From Roseovarius gaetbuli (lineage in GTDB: Bacteria > Pseudomonadota > Alphaproteobacteria > Rhodobacterales > Rhodobacteraceae): a DNA stretch of 64,000 nucleotides. Of the stretch, positions 1 to 11,067 are shown in pieces (positions within the stretch are counted from its first letter, which is position 1; the number at the start of each line of letters is the position of its first letter). The DNA lies in the NCBI RefSeq assembly GCF_900172365.1, contig NZ_FWFJ01000017.1:1-64000 (forward strand), written 5' to 3'. The notes beneath the pieces were generated by a model. The model saw only the letters and a list, made by a program, of their open reading frames with translations, was not told the origin of the DNA and ran no database searches. The position numbers were made by a program, and so were the translations under genes.

Positions 1-133
1 CCAGATACTGGCGGATGCCGCTCAGATCGACAAACCGGTCAATCGAACGAAGCAAGTGATTTTGCGGGATGTGATCCTCCAGCGAGAACTCATAAAACAG
101 CGCCGCCTGTGCTTCCTGCCTCGGTCCCAACAT
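1..133 (-). mobile_element. IS transposase, N-terminal 44 codons (cut by window edge)
   Basis: Reading leftward from the ATG at 133, the frame stays open to the window edge and begins MLGPRQEAQAALFYEFSLED, followed by a helix containing HLLRSIDRFVDLS. This is the typical N-terminus of IS1182/IS5-type DDE transposases (DUF772 region). Only about a tenth of the protein is in the window, so integrity and exact family cannot be judged. The terminal inverted repeat of the same element lies upstream at 193-214. Confidence 0.75.
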
Positions 134-192
134 GGCAAAATCCCCCGATCAATATGGGAATTGAATCAGTGATGCACGCCTCGATCAAGGAA

Positions 193-214
193 GAGTTTTT
201 CAACAAAATAAGCC
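193..214 (-). repeat. Terminal inverted repeat of the IS
   Basis: Read on the minus strand the end is GGCTTATTTTGTTGAAAAAC followed by TC. It differs by one or a few bases from both ends of the small element at 11068-11242, so both belong to one IS family. It marks the outer boundary of the element whose transposase starts at 133. The target duplication cannot be seen because the other end is outside the window. Confidence 0.65.
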
Positions 215-316
215 GAAAGCCGCGAGCAGGCCGGTCTTATCGGCAAGCCGCATCAGATGGAACAGATTGCCGCCAATCTTGCGGGCCGCACGCCGGATTT
301 CAAAGGCAAGGTCTGA
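212..316 (+). pseudogene. 3' remnant of an unidentified gene truncated by the IS
   Basis: From the IS end to a TGA at 314-316 one plus-strand frame is open and reads like a genuine C-terminus (includes LIGKPHQMEQIAANLAGRTP and ends DFKGKV). The first in-frame stop upstream (209-211) lies in the IS terminal repeat, so there is no start codon of its own. I infer that the IS inserted into this gene and removed or separated its 5' part. The family is not recognised. Confidence 0.4.
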
Positions 317-325
317 CGGGGCGGC

Positions 326-1834
326 CTAGTCGCCATAGACAATGCCCCAACGTTCAATCAGCGCCTGTTGCAACTGTTTCGCGCGCTTGTTCCAGGACGA
401 CGCGCCGGGCGGGCGATCATCCTGCGCCGAGTTCACCTTGGCGCGCAAACTGTCGCTCGCAGAGAAAATGGCAAAGGCCAGGTCGACCCCGTCGGGCGTG
501 GTCATGTACCCCGCAAGCGCGCTCACGAAATAGAGCGTGCCGGTCTTTGCCACGACCTTGATCGGCTGGTTCTTGAGGGTGCGCCCGCGCGCATCGCGCA
601 GCGGGATGTCACGCAACAGCGGCTTCAACAGCCCTGCCTTATGGGCCTTTCCAAGCGCGCGCGCCATCGACGCCGCCGTCAGCCGCGAGGCATCGCCAAG
701 CCCGGAGTGATCAACCAGAAGCGCGCCGCTCATGCCGAGTGTCGCCTGTGCCCATTGGGTCATTTCCCGCGCCGAGGCCCGAAGTGGCACGGGCTTGCCA
801 CGCCGCGCGGCACTGGCGGCAAGGCCGACCATTTCGGCCGTCAGGTTGGTGGAATAGCGCAGCATGTCGCGCAACACGGTGCTGAGCGGATCACTGCGGT
901 GGGTGACAAGGGCACTGCCGATGGGCGCACTTTTGGAGATTTCGGGCTGGCCGAGCTTGATGCCCTGCGCACGGGCAAAGGTGGCAAGCACCTCGCCTGC
1001 GTAAAGCTCTGGCTGGCGCACCGGCAACCACCGCGCGCCGCCGTTCCCAAGTGCGCTGCGCGCCACGGTCCACTCGTCGTGCTGAGCTTTGCCGCGATAG
1101 GTGTAAACCGGCGCTTTACGCTCGGCGATGCGCATGCGCGCCATGGTGACATCGGGGCGGTACTTGTCGGATCGCGCGTCCATGGTGATGGCGTATTTGC
1201 CGCCGCTGCGCTTCCACTCAAAATGCACCCGGTTGTAATTGAGGTTCAGCCCCGAGAGCGACGGATTATAGCCTGCGTGCTCGGGCTGGGTTTCATCAAT
1301 CGCGCGCAGGAACGGCAGCGCCCCGCCCCAGACCAGGAACTTGCCGCGCAACTCGCGCAGGCCCGCCTTTTTGAGGGCGGCGGCCATTTCGGCAAGCGCG
1401 TTGGTATCAAGCGTCGGATCGCCCCCCCCGGCCAGCACGAGATCGCCCCTGAGGATCCCGCCGCTGATCGGTCCGGTGGCGACAAGGCGGGTCTGAAACC
1501 GGTGATCGGGCCCCAGCGTATCCAGCCCGTAAAGCGCCGTCACGGCCTTAGTCACGCTGGCGGGCGGCAGGCCGAGGGCGGCGTCGCCCTCTTCAAGGAT
1601 AAGGCCGGTCTTGGCGTCGCTCACGGCAAAGCCGACGTTTCCCGACAGCTTGGCCTCGGCGATCAGGGCCTTGGTGCTGGGCGCGGTTGGGCCGCGGGTG
1701 GCGACACTGCGGGCGAAATCACCGGGGCGCGCCTTTGGGCGCAGCGACACGCTTGGCGCACCGGCCCATGCAGGGACGGCAAGCGCCGACAGCGCAGTGC
1801 CAAGAAAGGCGCGTCTGGAAAGCGGCTTGGTCAT
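326..1834 (-). CDS. dacB: D-alanyl-D-alanine carboxypeptidase/endopeptidase (PBP4, DacB)
   Basis: Class C low-molecular-weight penicillin-binding protein of 502 residues, acting in the periplasm to trim or cleave peptidoglycan peptide crosslinks. The three penicillin-binding motifs are present in order: SVTK (Ser about residue 93), STN in the middle third, and KTG near residue 437. The start at 1834 was chosen because it gives an N-terminus SRRAFLGTALSALAVPAWAG that looks like a twin-arginine signal peptide; an upstream start at 1870 would put 12 extra residues before it. It lies next to nadD on the same strand, 60 bases downstream, so the two may be cotranscribed. Length is normal for the family. 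Confidence 0.9.
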   Translation of the reverse strand: MTKPLSRRAFLGTALSALAVPAWAGAPSVSLRPKARPGDFARSVATRGPTAPSTKALIAEAKLSGNVGFAVSDAKTGLILEEGDAALGLPPASVTKAVTALYGLDTLGPDHRFQTRLVATGPISGGILRGDLVLAGGGDPTLDTNALAEMAAALKKAGLRELRGKFLVWGGALPFLRAIDETQPEHAGYNPSLSGLNLNYNRVHFEWKRSGGKYAITMDARSDKYRPDVTMARMRIAERKAPVYTYRGKAQHDEWTVARSALGNGGARWLPVRQPELYAGEVLATFARAQGIKLGQPEISKSAPIGSALVTHRSDPLSTVLRDMLRYSTNLTAEMVGLAASAARRGKPVPLRASAREMTQWAQATLGMSGALLVDHSGLGDASRLTAASMARALGKAHKAGLLKPLLRDIPLRDARGRTLKNQPIKVVAKTGTLYFVSALAGYMTTPDGVDLAFAIFSASDSLRAKVNSAQDDRPPGASSWNKRAKQLQQALIERWGIVYGD

Positions 1835-1894
1835 GGCGCAGAGTAAAGCGCAGCGCGCGGCGCGGTGCAATCGGCATTCGCGCTCACGGCCGCG

Positions 1895-2509
1895 TCACTT
1901 TTGTGTTGCATCCGCCCATGCGCCGCTCTGGCGCAGGTGGGTGGATGAGATCGCCATCATCGGCACATTGACAAAGCACCAGGCCGGGGCGTCCATCTGG
2001 CCAAGCCGGTGACATTGGCGGGCGCCAAGCCGGGCGTGATCAAACACCCGCGCGGCGGGCGACATGCGCGCCGAAATCCGCTGGCCCGGGCGGGCCAGAA
2101 CGCCCACCGGCACGGTATTCATGATCTCGCGCCAATCCTGCCAGAGGTGAAATTGCGCCAGGTTATCGGCGCCCATCAGCCACACGAACCGCACCCCCGG
2201 CCGCGCACGGATCAGCGCCCGCAGGGTCTGGGCGGTATAGCGTGTGTCGGCCTGGGCCTCGAAATCGGTGATGTCGATGCGCGGGTGATCGACAAGCGCG
2301 CGCGCCGCGCCCATCCGGCGCCCAAGTGGGGCCGGGCCCTGCTCCTTGAGGGGGTTGCCGGGGCTGACCAACCACCACAGCCGATCCAGCCCGAACCGCT
2401 TGAGCGCCTCGCGGCTGATATGCAGGTGGCCGGCATGGGGCGGATCGAATGATCCACCCAAAAGGCCGATCACCTGACCGGGATGCGAAGGGGGCAGGGT
2501 GTATCTCAT
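1895..2509 (-). CDS. nadD: Nicotinate-nucleotide adenylyltransferase
   Basis: Cytosolic enzyme of NAD synthesis that adenylates nicotinate mononucleotide to deamido-NAD. The 204-residue protein has the nucleotidyltransferase signature [15 protein letters not shown] near the N-terminus and the family's SSTHLR motif near the C-terminus (corresponding to the ISSTxIR element). The ATG at 2509 starts MRYTLPPS a short way before the motif, as usual. The frame stays open 51 codons further up to 2662, but that extension has no NadD counterpart. Upstream of dacB on the same strand. Confidence 0.9.
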   Translation of the reverse strand: MRYTLPPSHPGQVIGLLGGSFDPPHAGHLHISREALKRFGLDRLWWLVSPGNPLKEQGPAPLGRRMGAARALVDHPRIDITDFEAQADTRYTAQTLRALIRARPGVRFVWLMGADNLAQFHLWQDWREIMNTVPVGVLARPGQRISARMSPAARVFDHARLGARQCHRLGQMDAPAWCFVNVPMMAISSTHLRQSGAWADATQK

Positions 2510-2854
2510 GGCTCTTTCATTGCCAGCCGCGCGCGTGGTGTAAAGCGAAAAGGCGCGGATCAGGATCTCGGGGGGCTTGCGAAAATAGCCCTGACCGGCG
2601 CTCTGCCAGATGCCCGCGAGGGTTTGCACGGATTCCTCGTAGCTGTTCTTGAAGCCATGCAAATAGAGCAGACCCTTGTCTTGACCGCTGTCGCTTCTCG
2701 TTGGGCCTCGACGCTCAGTATGACGCCGCTTTGACGCGCAGGGTCACTAAAAAAAAATTTTTCGGATTTTTTGCTGAAAGGGCATGGCGCGCTACGGGTC
2801 GTTAACCTTGCGCTGTTTAATGTGGCGCGAGGTCAGGCTTTATGCGGAGAATTT

Positions 2855-4690
2855 GTGCAGGTGTCAGAGGGCGCTCAGAACGTGACGGGGCCAGCGGTGC
2901 CCGAGGGCGCAGAAGCCCTGCAATCGGTCTATGGGTTGATCCTTGAACAGGCGCGCGATGGTATCGTCGTGCAGGATATCGAGGCGCGTATCGAATGGGT
3001 GAACCCGGCCTGTGAAGACATGTACGGCTGGAGCCTTGAGGAAATGCGCGGCCGCAAGCCGCAGGATTTCATCCTGCCGGCCAATGAGCGCCCGGATCGC
3101 GAAGCGTTGGAGAATTTCCGCTATGATCCCGAAAGCCCGCTGTTTCGCCGCTATCAGCTAAGCCGGAATGTTCGGCGCAATGGTCAGGTTTTCTGGAATC
3201 AGCAAAGTTTTGCGATGCTGGATCTCGGCCCCGGAGCGCATCAAAAAAGGGTGGTGGTGACCTGTCGAGATGTCACCGACCAGGTGAATGCGGAATTGGC
3301 GCTGCGCCAGATTCAGGTCGATCTCAAGCGAAGCGCGCATCACGACGATCTTACGGGGCTGGCCAATCGCAAGAAGCTAGAGGATTACCTTGGGTCCAAA
3401 CTCGTGACGGATCATATCGCGCAGGGAAAGTTCGGCGTTCTGGTGATCGACATCGACAAGTTCAAGGATATCAACGACACGCTTGGCCACGGCGCGGGCG
3501 ATGCCACGCTAAAACACGTGGCGCGCGCCCTTGAAAGTCATTGCGCACCGGGGGATTTGGCGTGCCGGACGGGCGGCGACGAGTTTCTGCTGATCTGCCT
3601 TGAACCCGGCAACAAGGCCGCGTTGATCGAGCGGGCCAATGCGGTGCTTGAGACGCTGGCCCATCCCCTTGACTGGGATGAGCAGGCGATTCGCATCGGC
3701 GCCTCGATCGGGGCCTGCTTGCCAGAGCGGCTTTCCGATACCGGCGAGGCCCTGATCCAGCGTGCCGACCAGGCGCTTTACAGCGCCAAGGCGCGTGGCC
3801 GTGGGCAGGTCGTGTGCTACACGCCGCATCTGGGGCAGGTCCAGAAGGCGCAGCAGGAACTGGCGCGCGATCTGCGCGAGGCGTTGGTCGCGGAACAGTT
3901 TGAAATCTACCTTCAGCCACAGCTTCGCCTGTCGGACCGCCGGATTTGCGGCTGTGAAGCGCTGGTACGCTGGCGCCATCCGCGGCGCGGATTGCTGCTT
4001 CCGTCAGAGTTTTTGTCGGCGGCGGATGGTTTGGGGATATTGGCCGATATCGACTATATGTCGATGAACATGGCGCTTGATGCCCTGGCCGAATTGCATG
4101 CGGCCGGGTTTGACCAGATGACCATGGCGATCGACGTGTCAGCCTCGATCCTGGCGGATGTGAATTATCCCGGTCTGCTTGACTGGGGGCTTCAGATGCG
4201 CGGTTTGCGCCCGGAACATATCTGTATCGAAGTGCTCGAAACCACCATCCTTGACGGCAGCGGCCATGACATCGTGACCGCCGTCGAGCGGCTCAAGCGG
4301 CTTGGCGTGCGCGTGGCGCTTGATGATTTCGGCACCGGCTATGCCGGCCTGTCGCATATGGCCACCTTCGAGATTGACGCGATCAAGCTTGACCGCTCGA
4401 TGATCGCGCGGCTGGACAGCGATCCGCGCAATCGGGTGATCGTGCGCGCCATTATCCGCCTTTGTACCCTGCTGGACATGCAGGTGGTGGCCGAAGGTGT
4501 CGAAACCGAAGGCCAGCTTGACATGCTGCGCCGGGCCAATTGCCCGGTCATTCAGGGCTTTGGCCTTGCCCGTCCGATGCGGCGCGAGGATTTGATCACC
4601 TGGATGACGGCGCATGATCCGCTGCCAGCGACCAAGCCATTTCGCATTGCCCCGGCGCCCGTGTCGTCGCCGATCCATAGCCTGCGCTAG
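2855..4690 (+). CDS. PAS-GGDEF-EAL cyclic-di-GMP signalling protein
   Basis: About 611 residues, no membrane segment. A PAS sensor domain (residues about 25-145), a GGDEF diguanylate cyclase domain with intact RTGGDEF, and an EAL phosphodiesterase domain with EALVRW and DDFGTGYAGLSHM. Both catalytic signatures look intact, so it could make or degrade c-di-GMP; such tandem proteins usually act mainly as phosphodiesterases. No RxxD inhibitory site is visible five residues before GGDEF. The GTG at 2855 is preferred because GGAG lies 6 bases upstream; an in-frame start exists at 2771. Transcribed away from nadD. The PAS ligand is unknown. Confidence 0.85.
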   Translation: MQVSEGAQNVTGPAVPEGAEALQSVYGLILEQARDGIVVQDIEARIEWVNPACEDMYGWSLEEMRGRKPQDFILPANERPDREALENFRYDPESPLFRRYQLSRNVRRNGQVFWNQQSFAMLDLGPGAHQKRVVVTCRDVTDQVNAELALRQIQVDLKRSAHHDDLTGLANRKKLEDYLGSKLVTDHIAQGKFGVLVIDIDKFKDINDTLGHGAGDATLKHVARALESHCAPGDLACRTGGDEFLLICLEPGNKAALIERANAVLETLAHPLDWDEQAIRIGASIGACLPERLSDTGEALIQRADQALYSAKARGRGQVVCYTPHLGQVQKAQQELARDLREALVAEQFEIYLQPQLRLSDRRICGCEALVRWRHPRRGLLLPSEFLSAADGLGILADIDYMSMNMALDALAELHAAGFDQMTMAIDVSASILADVNYPGLLDWGLQMRGLRPEHICIEVLETTILDGSGHDIVTAVERLKRLGVRVALDDFGTGYAGLSHMATFEIDAIKLDRSMIARLDSDPRNRVIVRAIIRLCTLLDMQVVAEGVETEGQLDMLRRANCPVIQGFGLARPMRREDLITWMTAHDPLPATKPFRIAPAPVSSPIHSLR

Positions 4691-4762
4691 GCCATTGCCC
4701 CTCGACGCCATGGAGGGTATCAGGTGCGTTGGATTACAGATACGCAAGTGGAGCGGCACAAC

Positions 4763-6418
<1,656 letters not shown>

Positions 6419-6573
6419 GCGGCAGGTATCCGCTTTAATATCGGGGGCAGGCGCGGAAATACCTTGCAATTTTTGCGCTTTGCCCCCATATGCACCTTGC
6501 GAACGTTATTCTATTTCGACCTGTTGTCTCCCTAAACCGGCGCTCAGTCTTCGATCCAGACATACCTTGCCGG

Positions 6574-6596
6574 GCTGCCGCACCTACGCGGGCAGC
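6574..6596 (+). promoter_or_regulatory. Stem-loop in the cold-shock gene leader
   Basis: The 200 bases before the cold-shock gene contain no ORF. Near their end GCTGCC pairs with GGCAGC around a short loop, stopping about ten bases before the AGGAG ribosome-binding site at 6606-6610. Long structured leaders are typical of csp mRNAs and act as temperature-dependent translation switches. That role is inferred from position only. Confidence 0.35.
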
Positions 6597-6619
6597 ATTA
6601 AATTTAGGAGAACACGGAT

Positions 6620-6826
6620 ATGGCTACTGGCACCGTGAAATGGTTCAACACAACTAAAGGCTTCGGCTTTATTGCCCCCGATGGCGGCAGCAAAGACGTT
6701 TTCGTACACATCTCGGCCGTTGAGCGGTCGGGCCTGTCGGGTCTTGCAGATGATCAAAAAGTAACATTTGACATCGAAGCCGGCCGTGACGGCCGCGAAA
6801 GCGCGATCAACCTCGCTCTGGCATAA
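6620..6826 (+). CDS. Cold-shock protein (CspA family)
   Basis: A 68-residue single cold-shock domain, an OB-fold that binds single-stranded nucleic acid and melts RNA structure. RNP1 (KGFGFIAP) and RNP2 (VFVHISAV) are both present, and the protein begins [10 protein letters not shown] as in the family. AGGAG lies ten bases before the ATG. It is monocistronic, with a long leader before it and a strong hairpin terminator after it. Confidence 0.95.
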   Translation: MATGTVKWFNTTKGFGFIAPDGGSKDVFVHISAVERSGLSGLADDQKVTFDIEAGRDGRESAINLALA

Positions 6827-6851
6827 GCCTTAGCATCGGTTAAGATTACAG

Positions 6852-6880
6852 GCGCGGCCCCCGAAACGGGGCCGCGTTTT
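6852..6880 (+). terminator. Rho-independent terminator of the cold-shock gene
   Basis: CGCGGCCCC and GGGGCCGCG pair perfectly around a GAAA-type loop, followed by TTTT. It sits 25 bases after the stop codon. Confidence 0.85.
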
Positions 6881-6990
6881 GCGTTTGCGGGTGCGGTATT
6901 TTGCACAACAGCGAAAGTGCTAGCGCTAACCCGGTTCACCCCGGCGCGCGAAGGGGATAGAAGGCGGACAAGACCAAGCCAGGAGCCGTC

Positions 6991-8511
6991 ATGCGTACCC
7001 CAAAACCCGTCGTTTTATGCATTCTGGATGGCTGGGGCCTGAGTGAGGAAACAGCGGCGAACGCGCCGCATCTCGCAAATACCCCCACCTTTGACCGGCT
7101 GATGGCGACATGTCCCAATGACACGCTGATCACCCACGGCCCCGATGTCGGCCTGCCGCGCGGGCAGATGGGCAACTCCGAGGTCGGGCACACCAATATC
7201 GGCGCGGGCCGGGTGGTGGCGATGGATCTGGGACAGATTGACCTTGCGATCGAAGAGGGCAGCTTTTTCGAGAATGCCTCGCTGAAGCGCTTTATCGCCA
7301 AGCTGCAAAAGAGTGGCGGGCGTGCGCATCTGATCGGGCTGGTGTCGGATGGCGGCGTGCATGGCCATATGACCCATATCGTGGCCGCAGCACGCGCGAT
7401 TGCCGAGGCCGGGGTGCCGGTTGTCCTGCATGCGCTGACCGACGGGCGCGACGTGGCGCCGAAATCGGCGCGGGTTTACCTTGAACGCCTCGCCGAGACA
7501 TTGCCCGAGGGGGTCGAGATCGCCACCATCATCGGGCGTTATTTCGCGATGGATCGCGACAATCGCTGGGGCCGGGTGCAAGAGGCTTACGAGGCGATCG
7601 TTTTTGGCAAGGGAATCCGCTGTGCCAACCCGCGCATCGCGGTGACAAACGCCTATGTGCGCTCTGAATCCGATGAATTTATCGCGGCGAGCGCGATTGG
7701 CGACTATTTTGGAGCGCGCGATGGCGATGGTGTGTTCTGTCTCAATTTTCGCGCCGACCGGGCGCGCGAAATCCTTCAGGCGATTGCCGACCCTGATTTC
7801 ACGGCTTTTGACACCGGCAAGCGGCCGGAATGGGCCGCGCTTTTGGGGATGGTCGAGTATTCCGAGGCGCATAATGCCTGGTATGACACGGTGTTTCCGT
7901 CGCGCGATATCAATAATACGCTCGGCGAATGGGTGGCCAAGAAGGGCCTGCGACAGTTCCATCTGGCCGAGACCGAAAAATACCCGCATGTCACGTTCTT
8001 CCTGAACGGAGGCAAGGAAACGCCCGAACCCGGCGAAGACCGCTATATGGCGGCCTCGCCTCATGTGGCGACCTATGACTTGCAGCCCGAGATGTCGGCG
8101 GATGAGGTCACATCCCATTTTGTCAGCGCTATCCATGAAGACTATGACCTGATCGTCGTGAACTATGCCAACCCCGATATGGTTGGGCATACTGGCAACC
8201 TTGCGGCCGCGATGGCGGCCTGCGAGGCGGTGGATCAGGGCCTTACCCGTGTGGTCGAAGCGTTAGAGGCGGTGGGCGGCGCGATGATCGTGACCGCCGA
8301 TCACGGCAATTGCGAGGTGATGGTCGATCCGGTCACGGGTGGCCCGCATACCGCGCATACGCTCAACCCTGTGCCGGTTATCCTTGTGGGTGGGCCAAGT
8401 GGCGCGCATCTGCGCTCAGGCGGGCGGTTGGCCGATTTGGCGCCGACCTTGCTTGAGCTGATGAACCTGCCCAAGCCCGAGGAAATGACCGGGGAAAGTC
8501 TTTTGAAATGA
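6991..8511 (+). CDS. gpmI: 2,3-bisphosphoglycerate-independent phosphoglycerate mutase
   Basis: Glycolytic/gluconeogenic enzyme of 506 residues (usual length) interconverting 3- and 2-phosphoglycerate with two metal ions. The N-terminal VLCILDGWG and the GNSEVGHTNIGAG motif carry the metal aspartate and the catalytic phosphorylated serine; TADHGNCE near the C-terminus supplies further metal ligands. Its stop overlaps the next gene's start (ATGA at 8508-8511), indicating translational coupling with the EnvC-like gene and probably ctpA. Confidence 0.95.
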   Translation: MRTPKPVVLCILDGWGLSEETAANAPHLANTPTFDRLMATCPNDTLITHGPDVGLPRGQMGNSEVGHTNIGAGRVVAMDLGQIDLAIEEGSFFENASLKRFIAKLQKSGGRAHLIGLVSDGGVHGHMTHIVAAARAIAEAGVPVVLHALTDGRDVAPKSARVYLERLAETLPEGVEIATIIGRYFAMDRDNRWGRVQEAYEAIVFGKGIRCANPRIAVTNAYVRSESDEFIAASAIGDYFGARDGDGVFCLNFRADRAREILQAIADPDFTAFDTGKRPEWAALLGMVEYSEAHNAWYDTVFPSRDINNTLGEWVAKKGLRQFHLAETEKYPHVTFFLNGGKETPEPGEDRYMAASPHVATYDLQPEMSADEVTSHFVSAIHEDYDLIVVNYANPDMVGHTGNLAAAMAACEAVDQGLTRVVEALEAVGGAMIVTADHGNCEVMVDPVTGGPHTAHTLNPVPVILVGGPSGAHLRSGGRLADLAPTLLELMNLPKPEEMTGESLLK

Positions 8512-9650
8512 GCATGTTGCGGGCCCTTCTCTGTGTCGGGTTGGGCTTTGTGCCGCCCGCGTTTGCGCAGGTGTCGACCGATCCTGCCACGGCGGCCTTT
8601 GCGGCCGCCGAGCGGCTTGGCCGGGCGTCAGAGGCGCTCAGCAAGGCGGAAGGCGCGCAAAACCGGGTCAAGGCGCTGACCGAGACGATCACCGCCTTCG
8701 AGGACGGGCTTGAGGCGATGCGCGACGGGCTGCGCCGTGCGGCGGTGCGCGAACAGGCGCTGAGCGCTGAGTTGCGCGCGCGCGACGATGAAATCGCCCA
8801 GCTTTTGGGCGTGCTTCAGACGATGGGCAATGCCCCGGTGCCGGTGCTTTTGATGCATCCGGCGGGGCCGGTGGGCACGGCGCGGGCGGGGATGATCCTC
8901 TCTGAGGTGGCCCCGGCGCTTGATGCACGCGCGCTGTCGCTGCGTGACAAGGTTCAGGAACTGAGCGTGCTGCGCGCGCTTCAGCAAAGCGCGGCGGACA
9001 AGCTTCAAGAGGGGCTTGAGGGCGTGCAGGAGGCGCGCAGCGCGCTCAGCGCCGCGATGGCCGAGCGCACCAACCTGCCGCGCCGCTTTACCGAGGATTC
9101 GGTAAAAACCGCGCTGTTGATCGCCTCGACCGAAACGCTTGAGGGCTTTGCCAGCGGGTTGAGCGAGATCGCGATCGACGAGGCATCCGGAAGCCTGCCC
9201 GATATCAGCGCGCGCAAAGGCGCCTTGCCGCTTCCGGTCGAGGGCACCATCCTGCGCCGCGCAGGCGAGGCAGACGCCGCCGGCATCAAGCGCCCCGGTG
9301 TCGTCGTCGCCACCCGCCCGCGCGCCCTTGTTCGCACGCCTGCGGCGGCGACGGTGCGCTATCGTGGCCCATTGCTTGACTACGGAAATGTGATCATCCT
9401 GGAACCGCAATCGGGGATTTTGCTGGTGTTTGCCGGGTTGGATGTTGTTTATGGTCAAACAGGCCAGGTGTTGCCCGGCAGCAGCCCGGTGGGGTTGATG
9501 GGCGGTGCGGGCGCAGAGGGCGATCTGCTTTTGGCCGCCGATTCTCAGGATACGGGTTCCGAACGGACGCAGACGCTCTATATTGAGGTCAGACAAGACA
9601 ATTCCCCAGTGGACCCGCTTGCGTGGTTCAAGACCGACAAGGATGACTGA
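8508..9650 (+). CDS. EnvC-like murein hydrolase activator
   Basis: Secreted 380-residue protein: signal peptide ending near FAQ, a long N-terminal coiled coil rich in Ala/Glu/Leu/Arg (about 25-200), and a C-terminal LytM (M23-like) domain. The LytM domain appears catalytically dead: where active peptidases have a His-x-His zinc motif it reads FAGLDVVYG. This fits EnvC-type regulators that activate amidases at division instead of cutting peptidoglycan. It lies between gpmI (4-base overlap) and ctpA (3-base gap), an arrangement common in alphaproteobacteria. Confidence 0.8.
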   Translation: MSMLRALLCVGLGFVPPAFAQVSTDPATAAFAAAERLGRASEALSKAEGAQNRVKALTETITAFEDGLEAMRDGLRRAAVREQALSAELRARDDEIAQLLGVLQTMGNAPVPVLLMHPAGPVGTARAGMILSEVAPALDARALSLRDKVQELSVLRALQQSAADKLQEGLEGVQEARSALSAAMAERTNLPRRFTEDSVKTALLIASTETLEGFASGLSEIAIDEASGSLPDISARKGALPLPVEGTILRRAGEADAAGIKRPGVVVATRPRALVRTPAAATVRYRGPLLDYGNVIILEPQSGILLVFAGLDVVYGQTGQVLPGSSPVGLMGGAGAEGDLLLAADSQDTGSERTQTLYIEVRQDNSPVDPLAWFKTDKDD

Positions 9651-9653
9651 AAC

Positions 9654-10991
9654 ATGAAAAAGTTCCTGATGGCCGCTTCGGCCGGTATTCTGACCGGCGT
9701 CGTGGTAACAACCCAGGTGGCGGCACCGCTTTTGGCACAGGAAGCGACCGACTCGATTGACGTTTACGAACAGCTTGATCTCTTCGGGGACATTTTTGAA
9801 CGCATTCGCGCGCAATACGTCGAGGATGTCGACACCAAGGATCTTGTCGAGGCGGCGATCAACGGCATGCTGACCTCGCTTGATCCGCATTCCAGCTATC
9901 TGTCGCCTGACGATTCCGAAAACATGCAGGTCCAGACCCGCGGCGAATTCGGCGGCCTTGGCATCGAGGTGACGCAGGAAGACGGCTTTGTCAAAGTTGT
10001 CTCGCCGATGGATGGCACCCCCGCCGATCAGGCCGGGATCGAATCGGGCGATTTCATCACCCATGTCGATGGTGAAAGCGTTCTGGGCCTGACCCTCAAC
10101 GAGGCGGTCGAATTGATGCGCGGCCCGGTCGGCAGCGAGATCATCATCACCGTGGTGCGCGAAGGATCGCCCGAGCCGTTCGATGTGTCGATCATTCGTG
10201 ACACGATCAAGCTTACGGCGGTGCGCGCGCGTGTCGAGCAAAACGCCGTGGTGCTTCGGGTGACAACCTTTAACGAGCAAACCTATCCCAACCTCGAAGC
10301 TGGACTGGCCGAGAAGGTCGAGGAACTTGGCGGCGAAGACAACGTCAGCGGCATCATTCTTGATCTGCGCAACAATCCCGGCGGGCTTTTGAACCAGGCC
10401 ATCAAGGTGTCGGATGCCTTCCTTGACAAGGGCGAGATCGTCAGCACCCGTGGCCGCAACCCGCAGGACGGCGAGCGTTTCAACTCGACGCCCGGTGATC
10501 TGGCGAACGGCAAGCCGATTGTCGTGCTGATCAACGGCGGCTCTGCCAGTGCCTCCGAGATCGTGGCCGGCGCGCTTCAGGATCATCACCGCGCGATTGT
10601 TGTCGGCACCAAGAGCTTTGGCAAAGGCTCGGTTCAGACGGTGATGCCGCTGCGCGGCAATGGCGCGATGCGTCTGACCACAGCGCGCTATTACACGCCG
10701 TCGGGCCGCTCAATCCAGGCGCTTGGCGTGAGCCCGGACATCCTTGTGGAACAACCCCGCCGCACCCCGGCCACCGAAGAGGATGAGGCGGTCACAACCC
10801 GGCCCAATCGCTCCGAGGCCGATCTGCGTGGCAGCCTGTCCAACGACAGCTTGACCGAGGATGAGATCAAGCAGATCGAAGAAGATCGCGCCCGCGCCCT
10901 TGAGGCGGCCAAGCTGCGCGAAGATGATTATCAACTGGCTTATGCCATTGATATCCTGCGCGGTCTGTCGGTGATTGGTGGCGGCAACTAA
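9654..10991 (+). CDS. ctpA: Carboxy-terminal processing protease (S41)
   Basis: Periplasmic serine protease of 445 residues. N-terminal signal anchor, a PDZ domain (about 85-170, with GDFITHVDGE), and the S41 catalytic domain in which GGSASASEIVAGAL carries the nucleophilic Ser and TKSFGKGSVQ the general-base Lys. It cleaves C-termini of envelope proteins and is often paired with an EnvC/LytM protein, as here. The acidic/charged C-terminal 80 residues are variable in the family. Followed by a strong terminator. Confidence 0.93.
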   Translation: MKKFLMAASAGILTGVVVTTQVAAPLLAQEATDSIDVYEQLDLFGDIFERIRAQYVEDVDTKDLVEAAINGMLTSLDPHSSYLSPDDSENMQVQTRGEFGGLGIEVTQEDGFVKVVSPMDGTPADQAGIESGDFITHVDGESVLGLTLNEAVELMRGPVGSEIIITVVREGSPEPFDVSIIRDTIKLTAVRARVEQNAVVLRVTTFNEQTYPNLEAGLAEKVEELGGEDNVSGIILDLRNNPGGLLNQAIKVSDAFLDKGEIVSTRGRNPQDGERFNSTPGDLANGKPIVVLINGGSASASEIVAGALQDHHRAIVVGTKSFGKGSVQTVMPLRGNGAMRLTTARYYTPSGRSIQALGVSPDILVEQPRRTPATEEDEAVTTRPNRSEADLRGSLSNDSLTEDEIKQIEEDRARALEAAKLREDDYQLAYAIDILRGLSVIGGGN

Positions 10992-11010
10992 GCCAGTCTA
11001 GCAACGCTTG

Positions 11011-11047
11011 AAAGGGCCCTGTTCCGCTCGGGACAGGGCCCTTTTTT
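11011..11047 (+). terminator. Rho-independent terminator after ctpA
   Basis: AAGGGCCCTGT and ACAGGGCCCTT form a long perfect stem around a CCGCTCGG loop and are followed by a T run. It closes the gpmI-envC-ctpA unit. Confidence 0.9.
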
Positions 11048-11067
11048 GTGGGCCAGCGTCAACTTTG

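Noticed and set aside
368..1846. Long plus-strand open frame antisense to dacB
   Set aside because: It mirrors dacB in a high-GC region, has no family features and no ribosome-binding site; it is a shadow frame. The same holds for long frames opposite gpmI, the acyl-CoA dehydrogenase, ettA, ctpA and ioxA.
8508..9650. Active M23 peptidase reading of the EnvC-like protein
   Set aside because: The His-x-His zinc motif is missing at the expected place, so it is called as an activator and not as an enzyme.
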